From Vibrio sp. 10N.286.49.B3 (lineage in GTDB: Bacteria > Pseudomonadota > Gammaproteobacteria > Enterobacterales > Vibrionaceae): a stretch of DNA of 64,000 bases. The notes below the pieces were generated by a model that made no database searches, had not been told where the DNA came from, and was given only the letters and a program-made list of their open reading frames with translations. This document shows positions 1 through 7,113 of the stretch, piece by piece; position 1 is the stretch's first letter; every line of letters starts with the position of its first letter. The DNA lies in NCBI RefSeq assembly GCF_002873395.1, contig NZ_MCUV01000013.1, positions 62,001 to 126,000 of the forward strand, in the 5' to 3' direction. Made by a program: the position numbers and the translations under genes.

Positions 1-1
1 T

Positions 2-250
2 AACGAAGAAGGTAGAGAGTTCTTAGACGAGGATATCCCATTAAATAGATATAATGAAGAGTGGACTCGATGGAGCTTTTTCGTACTTTATTGGTATGAA
101 TCGAGGTACCGTTTGGAAGCATTATTAAAATATAGAGAAAACCTTGATCTTTGGGGGCCTTATTTTCTGGGCTCTACAGCTATAATATTTACTTTGATAA
201 AACTGGATGTCGAAACAATTCAAAATCTATGGTTGGCAATAAAAAAATAA
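2..250 (+). CDS. Unknown protein, 3' end only
   Basis: An open frame enters from the left edge and stops with TAA at 248-250, giving about 82 residues. The visible part is rich in aromatic and acidic residues (for example EEWTRWSFFVLYWYESRYR) and ends in a hydrophobic stretch followed by AIKK. I do not recognise a family. A ~110-bp repeat starts almost immediately after the stop, the same arrangement seen 20 bases after the stop of the gene at 825-1520. Whether the upstream part is intact cannot be judged. Confidence 0.55.
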   Translation, partial: NEEGREFLDEDIPLNRYNEEWTRWSFFVLYWYESRYRLEALLKYRENLDLWGPYFLGSTAIIFTLIKLDVETIQNLWLAIKK

Positions 251-251
251 T

Positions 252-358
252 AAACAAGGATTAAGTGTTGCGTAGCCAACACTAAATTCCAGGTGTTGAA
301 CAAGCCCAAGAGCCTGTAATTTAAATTGTGTGATCTTGTATAGTGAGTGCATCGCCTT
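252..358 (+). repeat. ~110-bp imperfect direct repeat, copy 1
   Basis: This matches 1541-1651 over its length. Shared blocks include AAACAAGGATTAAGTG, GTAGCCAACACT, CCAGGTGTTGAACAAGCCC and TGATCTTG/CGATCTTG. A short palindrome (AGTGTTG, six-base loop, CAACACT) lies near its left end. It directly follows the stop of the preceding partial gene. No GTTRRRY-type core site is visible at the right end, so I do not call it an integron attC. It may be a mobile intergenic repeat or the end of a repeated module. Confidence 0.6.
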
Positions 359-515
359 GATACTTTTTTCAAGGCGAGTGAGATTGAGATAAGATTACGA
401 CAGTTATCTTATCAATCTGTTATTTGTTTACCTTTCTTTATATGCAGTCTTTATCGCTTTAACTCCACTCCAGCCATTATCCTCATTATGCTTGCTTATC
501 GACTACCTCGTTGAG

Positions 516-704
516 TTATTCCCATGCAAGCCATCTCATGCTGGTAACACGGATACGTACGAGTTGCCTTTGCTCTAACCCCCGAGCCGATTTAATACGA
601 CCAAAATGTATGGGTTGTGCGCCACGATTATCTTGTAAAGTTGCGACCTGAATAAAGGATTTGTGTGTATCTAAGCCAATGAAAATTATGGTATCGTTAT
701 TCAT
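516..704 (-). pseudogene. IS110-family transposase, N-terminal remnant
   Basis: Reading leftwards from an ATG at 704, the product begins MNNDTIIFIGLDTHKSFIQV. This is the typical start of IS110-family (DEDD) transposases, with IGLDTHK carrying the first catalytic Asp. A good ribosome-binding site (TGGAGG, 711-716 on this strand) precedes this start, which I prefer to the longer frame from 755. Similarity is plausible for about 45 residues; the reading then ends after 62 residues, against roughly 300-400 for intact members. The catalytic core is missing, so it is inactive. The bases upstream of the start (705-824) could include the element's non-coding end. Confidence 0.65.
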
Positions 705-824
705 GTGAGCCTCCAGGTTTAGTTGTTTGCACACTAAGTATGGCTCTGGCGTCAAGCTAACTCACGAAAATGGAGGCTAGCACCTCGTGGGGGTCATTAT
801 GTCTAACAGTATTGAGGGATTTTC

Positions 825-1520
825 GTGGCTGATTACATAAATAAAAACATTCTGAGTCAGGCTTATATTCACGTGGAGCCAACGGGAATTGAAACTGAAG
901 AACAGCTTGAAGCGTTCAAAGAAAACCTAAGAGCGTTTGCGCTTAGTCGTACAGAGTTCTTCTTATCTGATGGACTTGATGTAAACATTGAGTTTGAAGA
1001 AGGTTCAATTAGAGCACGAGTTACGGTAATTGGTACGTTAATGCTTCTACTACAAGGCATTAGCTCATACAAAGACTTTAGAGAAGGTCTTCAATTACTA
1101 CACTCGGATGCTAAATGGTTGTCAGATGCAATCATTTCGGAGTCTCTGTATCAAACCAAAGCAAAACATCATGATGTTATTCGAGTAGAGGCAAGGACTG
1201 GAATAATTGGTTCTGTTCATAAAATTTTGAATCAACTAGGAAGAATAAAAAGTGGTGCCAACGGTGCTATGCTTGCTTCCGACATTGTTGAAAAAATTGA
1301 TGATGCTCAAGATGAGCTATCAAAGTTAATGGACAATATCTGCGATCTAAATGATCGCAACTTAGTTGCTAAAGAGTGCAAATATCTGGTTCAAGAGTTA
1401 CCGGATATTCCTGTTCCGCCAAAAGATAAAACCAATAGCGATCATGCTATCAATGAGTATCGACGCAAAAAGTCTTCACTAAGCTCCTCAGTAGATATTC
1501 ATTTATTCATTGAGAAGTAA
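825..1520 (+). CDS. Unrecognised 231-aa protein
   Basis: A GTG start at 825 is supported by GAGGGAT at 814-820; the upstream ATG at 799 is in another frame and stops after 13 codons. The protein has no signal peptide. An acidic first third (VEPTGIETEEQLEAF) leads into a segment with EFEEGSIRARVTVIGTLMLL around residues 56-75, then helical stretches and a Lys/Ser-rich tail. I do not recognise the family and assign no function. It lies between an IS110 relic and the second copy of the ~110-bp repeat, so it is probably accessory DNA. Confidence 0.6.
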   Translation: MADYINKNILSQAYIHVEPTGIETEEQLEAFKENLRAFALSRTEFFLSDGLDVNIEFEEGSIRARVTVIGTLMLLLQGISSYKDFREGLQLLHSDAKWLSDAIISESLYQTKAKHHDVIRVEARTGIIGSVHKILNQLGRIKSGANGAMLASDIVEKIDDAQDELSKLMDNICDLNDRNLVAKECKYLVQELPDIPVPPKDKTNSDHAINEYRRKKSSLSSSVDIHLFIEK

Positions 1521-1540
1521 GGTGAAAGCATACTGTTAAC

Positions 1541-1651
1541 AAACAAGGATTAAGTGCTGTGTAGCCAACACTTAATTCCAGGTGTTGAACAAGCCCGAAG
1601 CCATTTAATATTAGTAAATTGTGCGATCTTGCATGGTGGGCGCATCACCTT
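1541..1651 (+). repeat. ~110-bp imperfect direct repeat, copy 2
   Basis: Second copy of the element at 252-358, same orientation, beginning 20 bases after the stop of the 231-aa gene. The internal hairpin is kept with one change (AAGTGCTG, loop TGTAGC, CAACACTT). The two copies bracket the IS110 remnant and the 231-aa gene, so recombination between them would delete that unit. Confidence 0.6.
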
Positions 1652-1714
1652 CAATTCTAAAGCGTTTATCTTGACCTTTTATGTTGGTAAAGCTTTATAG
1701 TATCGGTATGAAAT

Positions 1715-1978
1715 ATGGACGGAAAACACTCGTGTCAATTTTTAATAAGTAAGAATAGTATTGCAATATATAAGGAAGAATCGACATGGACACTCTCTTT
1801 ATATAAAGAAGCAACGGAAGAAGATCTGGAGTCAAATCATTACTTAGAAATGGTTGGAGAATTAATTGAGAAAATAAAAGTGCCTATAATTCATTGTCCT
1901 TATTGCGGAGAAAAACTTGAAGGTGAGCTAGAAATAGATCGACCACTGTATCAATACATTGATTACTCAAAGTGGTAG
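1715..1978 (+). CDS. Small protein with a CPYCG knuckle, 87 aa
   Basis: ATG at 1715 with only a weak upstream purine stretch. Residues 58-68 read PIIHCPYCGEKL, the form of half a zinc ribbon, but no second CxxC pair is present, so metal binding would need a partner or dimer. The rest is acidic and soluble. Family not recognised. It follows repeat copy 2 and precedes a strong hairpin that ends minus-strand transcription, placing it in the accessory segment at the window's left end. Confidence 0.5.
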   Translation: MDGKHSCQFLISKNSIAIYKEESTWTLSLYKEATEEDLESNHYLEMVGELIEKIKVPIIHCPYCGEKLEGELEIDRPLYQYIDYSKW

Positions 1979-1986
1979 CTTTTGGT

Positions 1987-2022
1987 TCAAAAACTAAACG
2001 GCACTATCGAAATAGTGCCGTT
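1987..2022 (-). terminator. Intrinsic terminator downstream of the ureG remnant
   Basis: AACGGCACTA and TAGTGCCGTT form a 10-bp stem (1997-2022). On the minus strand it is followed by a T-rich tract TTTAGTTTTTG. It lies just past the end of the ureG remnant. The plus-strand side has no T-run, so it mainly serves minus-strand transcription. Confidence 0.75.
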
Positions 2023-2060
2023 GAAATACCGCTCTTTATCCCACCGAAGCCAATACTGGC

Positions 2061-2405
2061 TTACTTATCGGTGTGAAATTCAAGCATGCCTTGCGTTAAA
2101 ATAAAGTCGATGATGGTATCTAGACCAACACTCTCTTTAAGGTTGGTGAACACATAAGGCTTGGTCTTACGCATTCTTTTCGTGTCTTGCTCCATCACTT
2201 CTAATGATGCACCAACGTAAGGGGCTAAATCAATTTTGTTGATAACAAGCAAGTCCGAACGAGTAATGCCAGGTCCGCCTTTACGAGGGATCTTTTCACC
2301 TTCAGCCACATCAATCACATAAATCGTTAAGTCAGCCAGTTCAGGGCTGAAAGTTGCGCTTAGGTTGTCACCGCCACTTTCAACAAAAACGACATCAAGG
2401 TTTTT
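2061..2405 (-). pseudogene. ureG: ureG remnant (urease accessory GTPase, C-terminal half)
   Basis: The minus strand encodes recognisable UreG sequence: [19 protein letters not shown], then [20 protein letters not shown] and [20 protein letters not shown], to a normal C-terminus. UreG is the GTPase that loads nickel into urease. The frame continues upstream of the only plausible start (a GTG at 2318) to about 2405. There UreG similarity fades, and the frame soon meets a stop inside the neighbouring terminator. The N-terminal P-loop (GxxGSGKT) and first ~80 residues are absent, and no other urease gene is in the window. I read it as a relic of a lost urease cluster. Confidence 0.8.
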
Positions 2406-2484
2406 ATGCAGCTTAGCAGTGCTGAAGTCGATACAAGCTGCAGTTGAAGCGAGACTTACCTTTGAAAGGCGAGTAAATAAACGT

Positions 2485-2515
2485 GAAAAAAGGCTGCCCT
2501 ATTGAAGGGCAGCCT
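2485..2515 (-). terminator. Intrinsic terminator of the DUF2057 gene
   Basis: A perfect 10-bp stem AGGCTGCCCT / AGGGCAGCCT (2491-2515) with a five-base loop, followed on the minus strand by TTTTTTC. It lies 62 bases past the stop of the gene ending at 2577. The ureG remnant abuts it. Confidence 0.88.
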
Positions 2516-2576
2516 ATTGAGTCATTGGTTAATTCGTTATATTAGCTATTTCATTATGTTATAGAGCAACGACTTA

Positions 2577-3251
2577 TTATTGGTTAATGAATGCTTTGAA
2601 GCGAGCTTTTGTTTCCGCATCCGCTTTGCTGTACCAAAAATGAAGCATCTCTTCTTCTGTGCCTGATGCAGCCGGTTGAGCTTGAGTTACTGCTGGCGTG
2701 CTGGTGGCAAGTGATGAGGTCGCAGCCGTTGTTGCTGGAAGTGTCACTGGTTTCATGTTGACCCCTAAAGCTGCGACACCGCCAGTAGCATTATAAGTGA
2801 CCGCTTCTTGAGGGTAGTCACGACCAAGCTGTAAGCCATCTTTCACTAGGGTATCTTGCAGCACGGTAACGGTTTGACCACTTTTTTCGATAAGCTTCCA
2901 GTCTAATGGATCAATATTCTTTTTTGCATCCTGAATATTACGATAGCGTGGCATTTCAAAATCGAGCGTTGTATTACTCGCGGTAAATGTTGTAATAATC
3001 GCTTTGCTGTCAACATTTACTCGACCGTCTCCTTGCTCAAAATAAGGGCTATAGCGAAAAACAATCTGATTTTCCCCATTTGGTAATACGGCTTCTTTTT
3101 TGGTTGAGAAAAAGCCACCAGAAAGCTCAGGTTTTTCAGCGTTAATCGCTAACACGTCCACATTTGCTGGTATGTTTAAAGTAACATCAGCAAAAGCTGT
3201 GTGGCTAAGAGTGATAGCAAGAAGGCATGACAACGGTTTTATAACATTCAT
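2577..3251 (-). CDS. DUF2057 (UPF0319/YccT-like) periplasmic protein
   Basis: 224 residues starting with a clear Sec signal peptide (MNVIKPLSCLLAITLSHTAF, cut after AFA). The mature N-terminus DVTLNIPANVDVLAINAEK and the motif VFRYSPYFE are those of the DUF2057/UPF0319 family, whose biochemical role is not established. The C-terminal third carries an Ala/Thr/Pro-rich linker (about 168-195) before a conserved-looking EEEMLHFWYSKADAETK tail. AGGA about nine bases upstream supports the ATG at 3251. Monocistronic, with its own terminator. Location is inferred to be periplasmic. Confidence 0.82.
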   Translation of the reverse strand: MNVIKPLSCLLAITLSHTAFADVTLNIPANVDVLAINAEKPELSGGFFSTKKEAVLPNGENQIVFRYSPYFEQGDGRVNVDSKAIITTFTASNTTLDFEMPRYRNIQDAKKNIDPLDWKLIEKSGQTVTVLQDTLVKDGLQLGRDYPQEAVTYNATGGVAALGVNMKPVTLPATTAATSSLATSTPAVTQAQPAASGTEEEMLHFWYSKADAETKARFKAFINQ

Positions 3252-3404
3252 CTATTAATGTCCTAGAGAGTATTCACTGTATAGTTGGAGCTTGCCTTTG
3301 AATGTTATAGATTGCAACTATAGACGCACTTAAGATTGAAAATTTAAGGTAAAAATTAATCAAGTACGAAGGCATGGTCTTAATTTATTGAAAATGAGGT
3401 TTAT

Positions 3405-4814
3405 ATGACAGCGACTTCCACCGATTCTGTTTGTCTTAACACGCAGTTTCAAGATCTGAAAAAAGAGCAAAATGGTGCTCGCTTAACCCTTGTTGAAAGA
3501 GTGGAGATATTAACATCGCTGAAGCAACGTTTACTCGCGGCTCAACAGGCGTGTGTCACCGCGCTATCACAAGATTATGGTTTTCGTAGTGAGTTTGACT
3601 CGTTGATTTGTGATGTTTTACCTGCTGTTAACCACCTTGATTATACAGTGAAACAACTGCCTCGCTGGGTAAAAGGTCAAAAGCGTTCTGCTGGGTTGTT
3701 GTTATCGCCTTCTAAATTGAAAGTGCACTATCAGCCTTTAGGAGTGGTTGGTGTGATTGTGCCGTGGAACTTTCCTATCGTGTTATGTTTAGCCCCGATA
3801 GTGACTGCGTTAGCTGCGGGTAATCGGGTCATGGTCAAGTTGAGTGAACATACGCCAGCAACCAATCAAGTTATTAAGACACTATTTGAGCCGCTGTCTC
3901 AGCAAGTTGTCATTGTTGAGGGGGAAGGCGAGGTGGCCGCTGCATTTAGCCATTTACCTTTTGATCATCTCCTCTTTACCGGATCGACAACGATTGGTCG
4001 CCTTGTCGCGCAAGAAGCCGCTAAAAATCTAACGCCTGTGACCCTTGAGTTGGGGGGTAAATCGCCGGTGATTATTGCTCCAGATGCGGATATGACCAAA
4101 GCCGTTGATGCCATATTGCTTGGTAAATCGATTAATGCTGGACAAATTTGTGTCGCTCCAGATTACGTATTGTTGCCTCAAGCGATGCAAGATGACTTTA
4201 TCGCTTTATATTTACAACGTTTTAAAAGTGCTTTCTATTCCAAGAAAAAGGGTTGGCAGGTTAGTCATATTATTAATTCAGCCCAGCATCAGCGTTTACA
4301 AGGTTATTTAGACGATGCTCAAGAAAAGGGCGCGCAAATACATACGGTGACAGAAGCAGAGAGTGTTCAAGAAGGTACGAAGATGCTGGTTCATCTTCTA
4401 ACGGATGTCAGTGATGATATGCAAGTGATGAAAGAAGAGATATTTGGCCCTATTTTACCACTTAAGACCTATCAAACGATTGATGAAGCGATGGAGTATA
4501 TTGCCTCTAAACCTCATCCGTTGGCACTGTACTTGATGAGTAATGACAAACAGGTGCAGCAGCAGGTGTTAGCTGAGACTCAAAGTGGTGGTATTGTTTT
4601 TAATGATACATTACTTCATGTAGCAGCCGATGATGCTCCTTTTGGTGGTATTGGTGAGTCAGGTATGGGGGCTTATCATGGCTTTGAAGGGTTTAAAACG
4701 TTTAGCCATTCACGAACCTTGCTCCATACACCAGGATGGCTACCTAGAGCGCATTGGATGACAAAGCGTCGCCATACAATGATGAAAATGCTCAAACGTC
4801 TTTTCCTACGCTAG
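3405..4814 (+). CDS. Aldehyde dehydrogenase, coniferyl-aldehyde-dehydrogenase-like
   Basis: 469 residues, full length for the class-3-like ALDH group that includes coniferyl aldehyde dehydrogenase. Visible landmarks are the oxyanion/cofactor segment GVVGVIVPWNFPIVL (about 112-126), the Rossmann motif FTGSTTIGR, the general base Glu215 in LELGGKSP, the catalytic Cys249 in NAGQICVAP and EEIFGPILP. It oxidises an aldehyde to the acid with NAD(P); the substrate cannot be read from sequence. The C-terminus is basic and hydrophobic (MTKRRHTMMKMLKRLFLR), which may associate with membrane. It stands alone between oppositely oriented genes. Confidence 0.85.
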   Translation: MTATSTDSVCLNTQFQDLKKEQNGARLTLVERVEILTSLKQRLLAAQQACVTALSQDYGFRSEFDSLICDVLPAVNHLDYTVKQLPRWVKGQKRSAGLLLSPSKLKVHYQPLGVVGVIVPWNFPIVLCLAPIVTALAAGNRVMVKLSEHTPATNQVIKTLFEPLSQQVVIVEGEGEVAAAFSHLPFDHLLFTGSTTIGRLVAQEAAKNLTPVTLELGGKSPVIIAPDADMTKAVDAILLGKSINAGQICVAPDYVLLPQAMQDDFIALYLQRFKSAFYSKKKGWQVSHIINSAQHQRLQGYLDDAQEKGAQIHTVTEAESVQEGTKMLVHLLTDVSDDMQVMKEEIFGPILPLKTYQTIDEAMEYIASKPHPLALYLMSNDKQVQQQVLAETQSGGIVFNDTLLHVAADDAPFGGIGESGMGAYHGFEGFKTFSHSRTLLHTPGWLPRAHWMTKRRHTMMKMLKRLFLR

Positions 4815-4860
4815 TCTCATTGTATGCTTGAGACTTTACGAGAGATAAAAAGTGAAAAGA

Positions 4861-4896
4861 TAAAAAAGCCCTATAACGGTCGTATCGCTATAGGGC
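4861..4896 (-). terminator. Intrinsic terminator, minus strand
   Basis: GCCCTATA (4868-4875) pairs with TATAGGGC (4889-4896) around a 13-base loop. On the minus strand it is followed by TTTTTTA. It lies about 100 bases beyond the stop of the small membrane protein gene ending at 4995, and would also shield the convergent aldehyde dehydrogenase gene. Confidence 0.65.
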
Positions 4897-4994
4897 GGAG
4901 CAGTGCGTATTATGACAACTGGGGGGAGCATAATACCGAAATAGTTAACCTTCTCTGACTACGTTACCAGCTTGGTGTATGAGTGAGCGGGCAT

Positions 4995-5240
4995 TTAACG
5001 TTGATTTGAGAGATCTTCAAACTCACCTTCAATGACATGAGATCGGTGAGTATTACTTTGGTTTTGTGTGCTACCAGCTGTCGCATAAGCTGAAGTAAAA
5101 CCTTGTTGATTCATTTGCTTTTGAATGCGTTTCCCTGTGATAACCGCTGCAATAGCGAGTGGGATAGCAAGGAATAAACTTGTTACAAGAGCCATAAAAC
5201 CGGCCATTAATGCAAAGATTGATACGAATACTTTTTTCAT
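4995..5240 (-). CDS. Small membrane protein, 81 aa
   Basis: Starts MKKVFVSIFALMAGFMALVT, with a hydrophobic span of about 30 residues that could form one or two membrane helices. A basic patch (TGKRIQKQMNQQ) follows, then a polar tail ending HVIEGEFEDLSNQR. The VIEGEFEDL tail resembles the C-terminus of small uncharacterised Vibrionaceae membrane proteins, but I cannot name the family. AGAGGTGA just upstream (5246-5253 on this strand) gives a good ribosome-binding site. It is transcribed away from norR. Confidence 0.65.
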   Translation of the reverse strand: MKKVFVSIFALMAGFMALVTSLFLAIPLAIAAVITGKRIQKQMNQQGFTSAYATAGSTQNQSNTHRSHVIEGEFEDLSNQR

Positions 5241-5333
5241 TTAGTCACCTCTTTTAATTCCTCTCCATCATAACAAGGCAAGATGAATCGAACATGAATA
5301 AATGAAAATAAGCGTTTATAAAGTGATTAAGTT

Positions 5334-5344
5334 GTCATTATGAC
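5334..5344 (+). promoter_or_regulatory. NorR-type site upstream of norR
   Basis: GTCATTATGAC matches GT-N7-AC, the consensus bound by NorR, 48 bases before the norR ATG. With the two sites upstream of hcp it suggests autoregulation. The motif is short and one copy alone is weak evidence. Confidence 0.5.
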
Positions 5345-5391
5345 TACCTAGTGGTACGTTTATAATATTACGCCTGTAAGGATAGACCACC

Positions 5392-6918
5392 ATGAAGCAA
5401 TCTATTGAAACCGTTCTACTGCAAATTGCGCTTAATTTAAGCTCTGATTTATCGCAAGGTCAGCATTATCAAAAGTTACTCGATTCACTTAACCAAGTAC
5501 TACCTTGTGATGCTTGTGCGCTTTTTGTGCTCGATAACGAAGGTTTCTTAAAGCCTGTCGCCTTAAATGGTTTATCGCAAACAGTATTAGGTCGTCGTTT
5601 TTTCCCGACCACGCATCCGCGCTTAAAAGCCATCTTAGACAGTAAAGCACCAGTGAGATTTAGTGCTGATTGTGCATTGCCCGATCCTTTTGATGGTTTA
5701 TTACTGTCTAATCCTGATGAGCATATTGATGTTCACGACTGTATGGGTTGCAGTTTGTATGTTGAAGATAAACTGGTTGGCTTGTTAACGTTAGATGCAC
5801 TGGATGTTGGGGCTTTTGATCGCATCGACCCTATCATTATTGAAACTTTTGCAGCATTAGCGGCGGCCACTTTACGTAATATTGCTCTATTTGAAGGGCT
5901 GCAAAAGAATAACCAACAGCAGAAATCGATTAACCAATTACTTATCGAGCAAGCAAGGCATAAAAATGGTCAACTCATCGGTATTAGCCCGCAAATAGAA
6001 AGGCTACGCGAAAGCATTGAGATGGTTGCCCCTTCAAATTATGCGGTATTAATTAGTGGTGAAACGGGGACGGGTAAAGAGTTGGTTGCCCATAGCCTGC
6101 ATGAAAAATCTCAGCGTAGTGATAAACCTATGGTGTATGTAAACTGTGCCGCTTTACCGGAATCTATTGCGGAAAGTGAGTTGTTTGGTCATGTGAAAGG
6201 CGCATTTACTGGGGCGACAAGTCATCGAGCGGGTAAGTTTGAACTGGCTGATACAGGGACTATTTTCTTAGATGAAATTGGCGAACTTCCATTGCTACTA
6301 CAAGCTAAGTTACTGCGCGTGATCCAGCAAGGTGAAGTGCAGCGAGTTGGGGCAGATAAGAATTTATTAGTCGATGTTCGCATCATTGCAGCGACAAACC
6401 GTAATTTGGAGCAGGAAGTTGCAGAGGGGCGTTTTAGAGCTGATCTTTATCATCGCTTGAATGTCTTTCCTATTTTTGTACCAGCGCTCCGCCACCGAGA
6501 GGGGGACATTCCAGTCTTAGCGGGCTACCTGCTGGAGAAAGTTCGTAGTCAATTTAACATTGATAATTTGCATATTCATCCTAAGTCATTAGATGTGCTA
6601 GATCGTCAACCTTGGCTTGGTAATGTCAGAGAGCTAGAACATACTTTGATGAGAGCTGGGCTTAAAGCTATTCAAAGAAAAGAACATATTATTCAAAATC
6701 ATCACTTTGGCTTTGATGAAAAGCCAGATACAACCACAAAGCAGACCCAATTTACAGCTCAACCTGTGGCGATGCGTGAGGCTGTTGAAGTTTTTCAAGT
6801 GAATTTGATTCAACATGCCTTAGAGCAAAACCAAGGCGTCTGGTCTAAAGCGGCTGATTTTTTGCAGATGGATAGAGGGAATTTACACCGAATGGGGAAA
6901 AAATTAGGCTTAAAGTAG
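5392..6918 (+). CDS. norR: NorR, nitric-oxide-responsive sigma-54 activator
   Basis: 508 residues, the usual NorR length. An N-terminal GAF domain (about 22-165) carries DPFD (Asp98, Asp101) and HDC (His115, Cys117), which resemble the non-haem iron ligand region that senses NO in Escherichia coli NorR. The AAA+ domain has Walker A GETGTGKE (223-230), the sigma-54 contact loop GAFTGA (270-275) and Walker B FLDEIGE (Asp294-Glu295). A Fis-type helix-turn-helix ends the protein (WSKAADFLQMDRGNLHRM). A purine-rich AAGGATAG precedes the start. It sits upstream of hcp-hcr in the same direction, and the intervening 195 bases hold NorR-type sites and a sigma-54 promoter, so its target here is very likely hcp. 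Confidence 0.93.
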   Translation: MKQSIETVLLQIALNLSSDLSQGQHYQKLLDSLNQVLPCDACALFVLDNEGFLKPVALNGLSQTVLGRRFFPTTHPRLKAILDSKAPVRFSADCALPDPFDGLLLSNPDEHIDVHDCMGCSLYVEDKLVGLLTLDALDVGAFDRIDPIIIETFAALAAATLRNIALFEGLQKNNQQQKSINQLLIEQARHKNGQLIGISPQIERLRESIEMVAPSNYAVLISGETGTGKELVAHSLHEKSQRSDKPMVYVNCAALPESIAESELFGHVKGAFTGATSHRAGKFELADTGTIFLDEIGELPLLLQAKLLRVIQQGEVQRVGADKNLLVDVRIIAATNRNLEQEVAEGRFRADLYHRLNVFPIFVPALRHREGDIPVLAGYLLEKVRSQFNIDNLHIHPKSLDVLDRQPWLGNVRELEHTLMRAGLKAIQRKEHIIQNHHFGFDEKPDTTTKQTQFTAQPVAMREAVEVFQVNLIQHALEQNQGVWSKAADFLQMDRGNLHRMGKKLGLK

Positions 6919-6936
6919 GCGAGAATGCCTAATGTT

Positions 6937-6947
6937 GTCTATATGAC
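6937..6947 (+). promoter_or_regulatory. NorR-type enhancer site 1 upstream of hcp
   Basis: GTCTATATGAC fits GT-N7-AC. It lies about 80 bases upstream of the -24 element, a normal enhancer distance for a sigma-54 activator. Confidence 0.65.
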
Positions 6948-6961
6948 ACCCGCTTGTTGTT

Positions 6962-6972
6962 GTATAGACGAC
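6962..6972 (+). promoter_or_regulatory. NorR-type enhancer site 2 upstream of hcp
   Basis: GTATAGACGAC fits GT-N7-AC. It begins 25 bases after site 1, roughly two and a half helical turns. E. coli NorR binds three such sites; I see two here plus one before norR. Confidence 0.62.
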
Positions 6973-7024
6973 TTGTTATTGATGCTTTGAAAATTAAATT
7001 GTTATAAATCAGCGCTTTAAGTTT

Positions 7025-7040
7025 TGGCATGGAAGATGCA
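7025..7040 (+). promoter_or_regulatory. Sigma-54 promoter of hcp
   Basis: TGGCATGGAAGATGCA has GG and GC dinucleotides separated by exactly ten bases, the -24/-12 spacing of RpoN promoters, and lies 74 bases before the hcp ATG. The -12 part (AAGATGCA) also resembles an NsrR half-site, so a second NO regulator could act here; that part is speculative. Confidence 0.78.
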
Positions 7041-7113
7041 AAGATAAAAATAGTATTTAATTTCCGAGATGACTCAACCCTCGGTAACCTATTTTATTTT
7101 TGGAGCCCAAATA

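Noticed and set aside
869..1072. Minus-strand open frame inside the 231-aa gene
   Set aside because: Antisense shadow with no ribosome-binding site; the plus-strand frame is longer and supported.
252..1651. Integron attC (VCR-like) cassette sites around small ORFs
   Set aside because: The repeats follow stop codons like attC sites, but no GTTRRRY core or matching R'/R'' ends were found.
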